A stretch of DNA of 60,000 nt from Membranipora membranacea (taxonomy: Eukaryota > Bryozoa > Gymnolaemata > Cheilostomatida > Membraniporidae). The notes beneath the pieces are model-generated. The model ran no database searches. It was not told the origin of the DNA and saw only the letters and a program-made list of their open reading frames with translations. Made by a program: the position numbers and the translations under genes. Location: assembly GCA_914767715.1 (NCBI GenBank), contig OU612074.1:699501-759500 (forward strand), in the 5' to 3' direction. Of this stretch, positions 36,623 through 60,000 are shown one piece after another. Position 1 is the first letter of the stretch. Each line of letters begins with the position of its first letter.

Positions 36623-37696
36623 TCATTTATATTTCTGTTGAAGCTTGTCGGCGAGTTTTAGGACCCACAGAGTAGTGTTGTCACTGTCCAGTTTCCTAGC
36701 CTTGATATTAACGATAAGTGTATGTTCTGTATCAGTCACACAGGCTATGATGTAGTTTGAGCCGTTGAATAAGACTATGAGTTGGTCTGTGAGTACTTTG
36801 ACACAGTAGTAAAGATTGTCTAAGTGAAGAACATCAGTGCAGCCAGGCTCATATAGAAGGATATCTCTCAACTTCTACAATGATAAAGATGAATCGACAT
36901 TGGTCAGCTGTTTGTCTATGTTAATTTGATGGAATGCATTTGATATTGTTTGATGGAGGATCCAATCCATAAATGGTGGTATTTCTGACTAATACTTAAT
37001 TGTTATAGCAGTACTGGGCTGGGCCTTTGAAAGTGTCACTAAAAAACCACTTCAAAGTAAAGCCCAAAAATGTAACTATTTAAAGGGCACCAGTTATAGT
37101 TCATGAATATAATCTCAATCTAAACTCATTGTGTAATAGTTTTCGAATCAATCAAATTTTAAACTTATTTTAGACAGTTGATTTTGGAGATTAAAAAGTT
37201 CCCCTTAATTTTTTATAATTTTCATAATGTGCTCTGTGCATGAATAAATTAGTGGTGGCTTTTTAGCAATGAGGTGGCCCAGCCCTTCCACTAGTGAGAT
37301 GTCATACTATTTTGTTTATCAACTATCAGGATAAACAGGAAATAATGACAATATTAGTGTAACACCTGACCGACCTTAACCTATTATTATCATACATGGG
37401 CTCTGATTCATCAACAACAAGAATTCTGAGCAATGACCGGAGCAGCGATCATCAAGCGTTACCAAAGAGGAGGTAATCAGTAAATTGTATACGGAGTATT
37501 GGACACTCACCATGACATCATTGTCGGTCATCATAGCCTCTCCATCTCGAGCCATTGGGTCGCCCTCTGGTGAGAGAAGTATTGCCTCCCTCAGTCTCAC
37601 TCCACTCTGTTTGTATGTTTTGATGTTGTGGAGGAATCCTTTTATCCACTTGTACTTCCTTGCAGAATTGGAGTACCCGAAAATTGAGCCCAACAT
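36623..37696 (-). CDS. Profilin-like small protein, copy C (2 exons, 145 aa)
   Basis: Exons on the minus strand are 37,696-37,511 and 36,874-36,623; the intron (GTGAGT..TTGTAG) is 636 bp, longer than in A and B, and holds a MITE-like insert. The frame is intact. Compared with A it has V5I, N23H, H24N, L47P and I55M in exon 1 and five changes in the first 20 residues of exon 2. L47P lies in the SPEGDLMA turn and is the one substitution that might matter structurally. The last 54 residues equal those of A and B despite silent DNA differences. The fold inference is the same as for copy A. A leader intron (37,743-37,950) and TATA box lie upstream. Confidence 0.8.
37016..37285. mobile_element. MITE-like insert in the copy C intron
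   Basis: About 270 bp bounded by GGGCTGGGCC (37,016-37,025) and GGCCCAGCCC (37,276-37,285). The inverted ends stay loosely similar inward (CTAAAAAACCACT against CTAAAAAGCCACC). No clear target duplication is seen. It accounts for much of the extra intron length. Confidence 0.55.
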
Positions 37697-37742
37697 TCTG
37701 TGTGTTAGGAATTGACTGATTGATTTGGTATAGGGTATAAAC

Positions 37743-37950
37743 CTGTAATATAGATAAAGATAAAGATAAATTTGAATAACTGGTCCTGGTTGGGAATAAA
37801 TCCGAAAGGTTACATATACCTAACTTAGACTTATATCTAACCTTGGGCTATCAAACATGATATCAGAGTTTGCATCATGTACAACAGATGTCTGAATTTA
37901 GTCAAGAGTGATAATTGAGAGTGAGATTAGTGCCTGTCATAGTAACTTAC
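37743..37950 (-). other. Predicted 5' UTR intron of copy C
   Basis: Donor CCTC|GTAAGT at 37,951/37,950 and acceptor CTATATTACAG|G at 37,743/37,742. A (GATAAA)3 run near 37,749 overlaps the polypyrimidine side. Confidence 0.5.
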
Positions 37951-38169
37951 GAGGTCTGTGTGATAGAAGGCGAATGAAACTAGTATCTCTGTCAGCTGAT
38001 AATCCAATCTTCTGAGCTCTTCTTCACCCTGTAGATGCCGATCGAAATTGCTTTCAAATTATTCTCGGGTATAAATATAAAATGTCTTTGCCGTACTAAG
38101 TGCTCTCGTCTCTGACCGTTGGATATAAGCTGTAGTCCTGTTATGATACATCACAATGTGACGGCTGAG

Positions 38170-38177
38170 TTTATAAA
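38170..38177 (-). promoter_or_regulatory. TATA box of profilin-like copy C
   Basis: TTTATAAACTCAG on the minus strand aligns with TATATAAACTCAG in A and B. The following CATAACAGGA and CGGTCAGAG are shared with B. Confidence 0.65.
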
Positions 38178-38329
38178 CCTCTCACTGTGCGATAGTCATT
38201 AATCACCTATAGATCAACGCAGTCAACTGCTTATTATAAAGCCGATAGTAAGCAATTTTATACAGGAGCACTTAGAGATAATAACATGTGCGTTTGATAA
38301 TCTATAGTTCAGTGATATCCTCGTCACCA

Positions 38330-41300
38330 AACAGCTGATCGCATTATGAAGAAATGAAGTTACATTCCACATTGTGGCTGTGACGGACACACCCGTAATA
38401 TGCTTACATAACAACCACATGAACTCATTAAATGCTGTGAGAAATCAAGTTGATTAACCTGAGGTTATTGATTTGATATGATGACTCCGTGGTCACTCCA
38501 TGGTCAAGAGCTAATGGCCTCCGGCCTGGGCGAGGCATGACAAGATGATGAACCCAAATAATAAATTAACCCCCTCGGAAGACTGCTGTGGATCAGAGAT
38601 CAGTTTGACAGTCATATCAACGATCAAAAATTGATTACAGCCCAAACAGAGGGCGCTAGGCTGAAGTTCAGAGGTCCCAGTACATCACAGGTAGATAATG
38701 TGTCATCTGAACTGCCAGGATCTCTAGTTTCTAGATGCTACCGCCCTTCTGCTAGAAGAGTTTGCAAGCTTGAATGCAGGCAAGTTTGATCTAGGTCGAT
38801 CTTCATTTCTGGCAATTTCTACCATGTATACACCAGTCTACCAAATATACATATCCAGCTTAAACATTCTGATAGCATAACCTTATAAGTGACTTTATTA
38901 AATTGCCATTATGTCATATAATAATGAGTGGCACTTTATGTTGACATCAGCAATTTCCAATGAATTTCCACTAAAAGGATTAGACATAATGTGGATTTTG
39001 ATGGTATGTCCTCAATCCTGCTCGGCGCAAAAACCTAAAACCCCTAGTATTTATTTTTGGAAAGGTTCATGGAATGGCTTGTCAATTTTCAAAAAAGAAA
39101 ATAAAACTCAAACAGCTGTTATAAATGGGAAATGCAACCAGGAGTTATGCCATAGGCGTATATATATAATCACCGATGCTATCAAGGCCGGACAACCGAT
39201 CATACACAATTGCTCTACATTTTAAACTGTCGATACTACTAAAGAGCAATGATGACGCTATCAGGCCTGGTATAGTTTCTAGTTACAAACAATATTATGT
39301 AGAACTTAGTCTGAGCCCCCCAGACTTTTGCCCCTCGCACGACGGCCCCCCGAGGGTAGAACTATGAATCATGAAACAATCGTGTATTTCCACTGGGCAT
39401 ATGACAAGAAAACCGGCATCAGCTGCTCACAATAGAAATCATCTAAAGACTTAGACATGGTAGGTTCTGTCTTTTCTCTGAAGGTCCGGACAACATTGGG
39501 ACATGATTCTTCAATTGTAAAAGTAACTTGCCGTTTAGAACTATTCCAGGATAGCCTTTGCTCTAGGCGTGAAGTTACCATTGAATTAACACCATATATG
39601 GGATAAACATCCTATAAACAGAATAGTTATCTTTATAGAAAGTTGGTACAGGGCTAATGAAATTGTCTGTCTCCTGTTTCCAAAAAAGGCTATGCTGTTC
39701 ACATTGAGGCTGGTTAGACTAAGGACTCTACTGATAACTGCTTTGCCTAGAAAGATTGTAAACCTCGTAGTTACGATGGTGACGACTTTGGCTCACAGAT
39801 ATAAAGGACATGAATATCAGAGAAGGATGATAGTAGCTATCCCAGTTACACAAATTCCATATTAAGAATAACAATTTATTACCTAGCTTCGACGAAAGGA
39901 ACTAATATTATCACCCTGCTGGCTACACTTGAACAGTTTGGCACCTTCTGCGCTGGTAATATATCATTCATCAAGTTCCATGAATTCCCAGACGCAAAAA
40001 TATGTTCCTGATCTCTAACCTGGCCTGACTTGTTGCTCAAAGCTGAGCAAGGCACTGGTGGTCTGTGGCACTGAGTCATCCAAACATCAGCACGTAACAG
40101 CAATTCATCGGGAATTATCAAGTACAAATCAACAATTTCAGGGACCAGTTTGACCCAATGACATTATTTAATCAATTAATTCATTACTATTTCGCAGCAA
40201 ACCTTCCCAGGCCTACGAACAATTCATCTGATAGTAATTTGTTGAGGTCATAGTAACAGATGTAAGTGGTGACTTTCACACATCGGCTGTTTTTATGTTT
40301 AAGCGATGATTCTTTAATCTAAAAATAGCCATTATGATACATAAGAACTCACACAAAAATGAGTTATCATAATTTTTTACAGCAGGAAATATTTCAAAAC
40401 CTCCCCCTAGTTTTCAAGCCTTACTCAGTTAGAAGAAATGCAACAATGTGTTTATTGTTCACACAGTTATTCTGATGTTTTTTCATGATTTACAGGGCAA
40501 CAACAAAATGATTAATTGTATATAGGGTAGCCCTAAAGATCACCCAAAGAAACCTACTATTTTGCCAACCTGCGAAAAACTTATTAAACATTGCTCCTCC
40601 CTTTCCAAGGATTGGGCCTTTCGCCCTCTAAATTACATGTCGTTAGCTAATTGCACGATCTATGTAGCAGCTGGGACTGTTCTGACCGGAGCTTCAACAA
40701 AATTATGGTGTGATCATTTTACAACATACATTGTTAATGACAGTGTTACAATAAATTAGAATACTCCATTTTTTGACACCCCTTTTAGTCACCTCCTTCC
40801 ACTGACCTCAACCAGCTGGCATGGGTTCCGTTTTTTGCGTCTTGTAGCATATTTTTAATCTTCACAACAATGGCTTTATTTGAGTTTAAAATTGATTTAT
40901 GCCAAATCACCGCTTACCATCGAGCACATAGTGGGATAAAAACAACTACATTGACGACGAGCAATCGACAATCAATCGTAGTGAAATATTTTATTAGACG
41001 ACATCAATTTAGCTTCGTGCCACATTTCACATCCCTGCCACATTTCACATCCCTGCGACACTTTGACTCTCATCAATCTAAATTTAGCTGTCATGAATCA
41101 CAGTTTCTTAGTGACAACGCAACACATATTATGATAAAGTATAGTAACACACAAAACCCAATATAGATCAAATTGAAGATTGCCAGGAGTGTCAGATTTT
41201 CAACCTTATGCGATATTACGAAGTTAATTTGCCACTTCTCTAGTGCCAGCTGGCATTCAGTACTACTATGGGCCACTATTAAAAATAATTATATCAGAAA

Positions 41301-41413
41301 TCATTTTTTATGAAAATACAAAGCAGCAAATTAGACACACCTAAGCTGTGGTTATGCAATCAAATGCACACCATCAACATTCTGGCGTATAAAGTCTGTC
41401 TACAACGACTAAG
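38330..41413. other. Gene-free intergenic stretch
   Basis: Several short open frames occur (for example 39,369-39,581 and 39,879-40,127 on the minus strand), but none matches a family or has a convincing gene structure. AGTCTGAGCCCCCCAGACTT (39,308) recurs near 50,897, so it is a dispersed fragment. A short tandem duplication of ACATTTCACATCCCTGC lies at about 41,022-41,060. Confidence 0.45.
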
Positions 41414-43088
41414 CTCTAGGACAGCTGTGGGCAACCTGCGGCCTTTTTGCCAGTGCGGCCTAATGAACAATCTTTTGCGCCTAATTGTGGCCTTATGCCC
41501 TTAAAATGTATTACACATTAATTTTAATTTTCCTCTCATAACGTGGAGAACCAAATAAGAATAGCACTCTGTAAGCACAAGGTATTTCAAAATAGTTGCC
41601 ATTCTGTATTATGCATGTAGCTAGGCTTCCCCAGCCACTCCACACAAAATCATCATAATTGTACTGGTGCCAACGATTTTTTAAAGTTGATTTTCTTTCG
41701 AAATAACACAAAGCAGTGACCTTTTGATGATAAAATTACAAAGTTTTCTAGCATAATAATGATAATTATTTTTTGCAAGACCGTCATTTTGGACGAAAGG
41801 CAGATTTGTATCACAAAGTCTCTTCGTTACAAGTGCTTCTGCATATTCCATACTACCTTTCATTTCTCAACCATTTGCAACAAATCACACATATTTTTGT
41901 TGAGACGCTAATCGATATTAGTAATAATAGTATTTCATGGGATGTGTCAAGCAAATCTCCTATTTAATATGCCATCAAGATAAATATAATACCAATAAAA
42001 AGCCCACATATGAGGAACTAAAGCCACTTTCATTTAATGAGATGATTACCAAGATGGCCTTGTTTTTTTGGCTGCATTTATCTGAGACCTTGTTGGCAAT
42101 GTTTTGAGTTGAAATAAGCCTGTAAAAATAACAGACATCTGTTTATTATCACCTACTTTCTTAGAGGGTGTAAAAGTATACTTAGGCCTCTCTAAGTTCA
42201 ATGTCATCTAGTAAGGATCTGATATAATAATGTTGATAATTCTACCTATGAATATACTAAAACAGGTTGACAAGCAATTTCTATTACATTCACTGCTGAC
42301 ATAAATGTAAAAGATAACTATGACCTGCACATTAGCGTGAACAAGAAAGGCCCTTTTAAGTGAAAAGGCTGCCATGCTAGCTCTCCTCCAGCTTGCAGTC
42401 TTTCATGCCTTGCTTTAGACAGTCATTTGAAGGGAGTTTTCCTTTGCGGGAGGTCATTACAGCGCAAAAAAAATCATGACATATTAATCTGTTTTTATCG
42501 TTTACCGGAAAAATATGTCACTCCAATTTGGACCGGAAGTACTGAACTGGTTCAAAAAGTGGTCTCTTTCGCAGTTGGGCGGGCGTGCGGGCGGATGGGT
42601 GGGTGGGCGGGCGGGCGGGCAGGCAGGCACTATAAGGTGAAAATTATGACATGGCGTGAAAAATATTCAAAATTTTTTTCCGCTCCGCAAAAATATTTAA
42701 GGCCCTATTACGACTGTCCCAGGATGATCTTTAACTTCACTTTAACCCCTGGGAGGGCACTACAGCAGCCATACCACACCCAACCTGCCCTTTGCCATGC
42801 ACATGAAACATAGGGATACAGACATGTACACAATCAAATCATGAGTTAGAATGACGTCACATAACTCCAGAAGATTAGATAAACCAGTATTTCTGCTGAG
42901 TTGATGGTTCTTGCAGCATACTGCAGTTTTTACAAATAAATCCTTTTTAGTTCTTACAAAAGAGGAAGTGTCAGAATTGTTACTCCAGTTCCTATTTTAT
43001 CCCTGAAAGACATGTTGCGGCCTTTTGAGTTGAGCCTGCGTAAAATGTGGCCTTTTTCAAGAAAAGGTCGCCCACCCATGCTCTAGGA
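41414..43088. mobile_element. hAT-like non-autonomous DNA transposon with 8-bp TSD
   Basis: The element proper is 41,422-43,080 (1,659 bp), flanked on both sides by CTCTAGGA (41,414-41,421 and 43,081-43,088). Its ends are CAGCTGTGGGCAACC and, inverted, CATGGGTGGGCGACC (11 of 15 positions match). GCGGCC/GGCC motifs repeat just inside both ends. An 8-bp target duplication, CA..TG ends and subterminal GGCC repeats fit the hAT superfamily. No transposase frame was found, so it needs an enzyme supplied elsewhere. Short minus-strand frames at 41,511-41,863 are not recognisable. Confidence 0.8.
42577..42628 (+). repeat. G-rich tetranucleotide tract (GGGC/GGGT)n
   Basis: At least nine GGG runs spaced by one to seven bases, such as GGGTGGGTGGGCGGGCGGGC, inside the hAT-like element. 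It is a candidate G-quadruplex-forming tract. The Gly/Arg-rich open frame across it is an artefact of the repeat. Confidence 0.85.
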
Positions 43089-46014
43089 GAAGAACTCTGT
43101 TGTCTTGTCAGAGTGATCTGAGACAGACAGAGTCAGACGTGACTATTTCTCTAAAATTAGGATCAGTTGAAGCTCGACCACACATGACCTGGTGAGAGGC
43201 AGACACAGGGATATGATGATGACATCCAACAATAATAGGGAAACATTGACTTAGATTACGACAGACGGTCACTATAATAACAGCTTAACTCTCAAGGATA
43301 GGTGTTCTATCGGATTCAGACAATTATTATTTGTACAGCTCCACTTTGGACATCAATCAAATTTGCCCTACATAAATAATTTATTATCATAGAGAGAAAA
43401 TATCACCATAGAAAAGAATTATCCTTCTACGGAATGTGATTATTTCAATTTGTAGGGATTCCAGATCAGTTGAAAACTCAAGAAGCGCTGAGTTGTAGAC
43501 TTGTAGAAGCTTGTATAACCTCTGTGTGACATAACAGATTGTCAAGTCCGGTTTGATGTGGCCAAGGACTTGAGCCTGAGTGACTAGAGGACAGTTTTTG
43601 AAGTGGAGTGTGGGATCAAAGCGGACTTTGCAGATTTGCCATTCAGAAAACCTCCTACAACAAACACTTCAAAAAGCCCACCGCATTGCGTCACCAAGAG
43701 TTCAGGGGTTCCTGCTGCTTTGTTTTGCATGCCCATCACTAGGCATTAAAAAGCTTGTACAGAAGGCCTGGAGAGACCAGGCCTGAACCTGCTTTCAGGG
43801 TTATGGCATGGCGTTGGGCACGACAAAAAAATGATTTAATGTATCAGCACCATTGGTTTACATCAGATCCTTCCTGAAAGTGGGTTGAGTTTATCCATAT
43901 GACTGGCTCTTCTCTGATGGACAGGGCCAAGTACTATCTGATCAATAGCCTAGTATACCTAAACATAGGATAGTATATCAAAAAACATATTAAGCCGTAA
44001 GAATTATGGCTGAACACTGCTTCGAGATGCTCTGTGGGTCAGAAGAGACCACCTTAGTAAGCAGTCCATTGTAGTGTGTGGACTGAGGCCTTGTAACACG
44101 GCCATGAGACAAGGCTAGGTGTACTGTAATTAAGGTTAAAATCCAGGGCGCTGAAAACAATTAAAGCGTTGGAAACCGGCGCTTTAACCAATTATGCCAC
44201 CTCCTACACTTCCATTGAGTATACACGACCTCTACACAGTGACACCACAGTGCTGTCCGTCTGTAGGCTCACCAGATTGACAGTTCTGAACTAGTGCCAT
44301 GAATTAAGGGTTAATGAATAAATCCCTGGAATTAACTGATTGTTTGTATAAGCATTCCTCCATTATCCTGTGGGGGTAGTATTTACTATGCATCATTCTA
44401 GTATTGATATGTAAATAATAACAGCTTGTGCCGGGACTATCTCCACACCAATTGTGTTAAATCATTAAAGTGACATCTGGGCTATCCGTGCATCTCCCAC
44501 ATCCCCCATAAGAAGAGATTTTGTCACGTCAACCAAAAAGGAATACAGCTGTGTTGAGATAACCTCACACCTTGCCCTACCCTATTACTAATACATTAAT
44601 CGGTAATTATACGGATGTCTTTATATTTTGGGAATTATAAAGGAAGACTCTGCTCTGCGTATCGAAAAAATAAATGATGCCTTGTCAGACTTAGTTTTCG
44701 AGATGCTACTGATGCAAAGGTTAGAGCCTTGCATAAAAAGGCTGTCACGCGTAATAAAAATAATCTCCTTATAAAAACTGAAGCATATTAAGAAAGTGAA
44801 TGCTTAAGAGTGCTGCTAAAAAAAGACCTAAACGTAGAATGTTTTAAGGAATGCGGACACGCTTACATTGGTGTCAGACGTTAAACTTGGAAGACGGAAA
44901 AATACTTTCAATTCTTCAAGCATTGAGTTATAAAAGGCTAAAATAGTTCTGTTAAGGATTTGAAACAGGCCAGTCAGTTCAAGATATGAAAATAAAAATC
45001 TGAAATGGAATTCAAATATGTTATGATAATGGATTACAGTGATAGTGTTGATCATTTTTGTGGAGACTCAGCCATTCCTTATTGGCTGACTCATTGGTAG
45101 TTCCTTGTGTTAGTGTTGCGTATTTCTATAATGAGATAAGTTGAAGTATTTTAGAGGAAATAAAACTTCTCAATGAGGACTGTAGCCTAAAGCATTGCAA
45201 TGGCCATATGGTTATTTATAGTCATGGTTGGATATTTCAACATCATAAATGTGTCGTTTCACTTCCAGGAAACGAAGAGATAAAGCTATGAAGAAAACAA
45301 TGATACATGCTAAAATCTCAACAACTTTTATCATTTTCTATCATGGGTCAATGGGATGACAAAACACTGGGGACTTCTTGGTAAGCATAATATATTATTT
45401 TAGTTGTAACATGAGACATCAACAACCCCCCATCTCATCCAGCTCAGCTTGATTTGTAAACTAACAAACTAACTAAGACAAAACACAATCACAATGACAG
45501 TAGCGTCTTTGTTTGCAAACATATTTCCTTCTTTCTAGGGATTCATATCTACACTCAAACATTCTGCAAACTCATAAAGGAAATGACTTGAAAGATCTGA
45601 ACAAACTGAGAAGGGTGTTTGACAAATTTCAGCTGAGTCACTAAGAATGTGTATTTTTTGTGTGTTTGATTTCTGAGAAAGGCCAGGCAGCCTGGTCACT
45701 CTATCTGCCTACCATCCTGAACCCTCACCCTACATCCTGCTCTGCATTCGTTTGTCTCTGCAGCCTGAACTTATTCACCTAGATTGAGTACCTTATCTGG
45801 TAAAAACAATGGAAGCCCATAATTTGGAAATATTTGGACAGGCTTTGGTATCTCACAACTTCCATCTCAGGCAGTTGCCTTTCTTGATGGAAGACAGCGC
45901 CATAGTTATTGTGCTGCAGCTGCAGAGATAGACTATATAACAAGACTATCCTGCAGGCAGGCAGAGTGCCCTACCTCTGGTGGGGAGAGTAGTGAGATTG
46001 TCTGCAGCTGGCTC
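43089..46014. other. Intergenic stretch downstream of the p110 gene
   Basis: No supportable gene. It holds a SINE-like fragment (44,085-44,225) and presumably the p110 3' UTR, for which I could not identify a poly(A) signal. Confidence 0.5.
44085..44225 (-). repeat. tRNA-derived SINE-like fragment
   Basis: On the minus strand GTAGGAGGTGGCATAATTGG, then TTAAAGCG resembles a tRNA 5' end with A box. It ends in a segment (TAGCCTTGTCTCATGGCC, then GTTACAAGGC) also found near 51,650-51,700. The head resembles that at 48,716. Confidence 0.45.

Positions 46015-60000
<13,986 letters not shown>

Noticed and set aside
40870-41166. Plus-strand open frame of 98 codons
   Set aside because: Contains a short tandem duplication and low-complexity His/Phe/Ser text, with no family match.
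42427-42813. Plus-strand open frame of 128 codons, Gly/Arg/Ala-rich
   Set aside because: The open frame comes from a tetranucleotide G-rich tract without stop codons inside a transposable element.

Overview
This is AT-rich, intron-bearing nuclear DNA from an animal, most likely an invertebrate. Genes are sparse, split by GT..AG introns of about 0.2 to 2 kb, and surrounded by degraded repeats. The clearest marker is a class IA phosphoinositide 3-kinase (p110) gene, a metazoan-type family. The sequence alone does not fix the phylum.

Layout. (1) 0-2.8 kb: repeat-derived non-coding DNA. (2) 2.8-3.8 kb: copy A, plus strand, of a two-exon, 145-residue protein with a profilin-like pattern. (3) 3.8-14 kb: a patchwork of degenerate repeats on the plus strand. 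(4) 14-26.5 kb: the same repeat families mostly in the opposite orientation, leading up to copy B (minus strand, 26.5-27.2 kb). (5) 27.7-36.6 kb: the repeats again, leading up to copy C (minus strand, 36.6-37.7 kb). (6) 38.3-46 kb: gene-free DNA with a 1.66-kb hAT-like transposon bounded by 8-bp target duplications and SINE-like fragments. (7) 46.0 kb to the right edge: the 3' part of the p110 gene on the minus strand, 18 exons that join in frame into 796 residues ending at a stop codon. Its N-terminal domains lie beyond the window.

The three profilin-like copies share a TATA motif and following bases, the single coding-intron position, their last 54 residues and a block of 3' UTR. B and C lie head-to-tail about 10.46 kb apart, and A is inverted. 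Shared landmarks downstream of each gene show that roughly 10-kb duplicons were copied, not just the genes. Differences in the shared coding end are synonymous, which argues for three working genes.

The observation most worth testing is in p110: the splice donor of the exon entering the C2 domain lies in a 21-bp tandem repeat, giving four identical in-frame donors. Other notable items are a perfect 44-bp palindrome near the junction of the inverted duplicons, a 30-bp hairpin insertion with an 8-bp direct repeat whose empty site survives in a paralogous repeat, and an alanine in place of the usual glycine in the p110 catalytic loop. I see no operon, CRISPR array, tRNA or rRNA gene.
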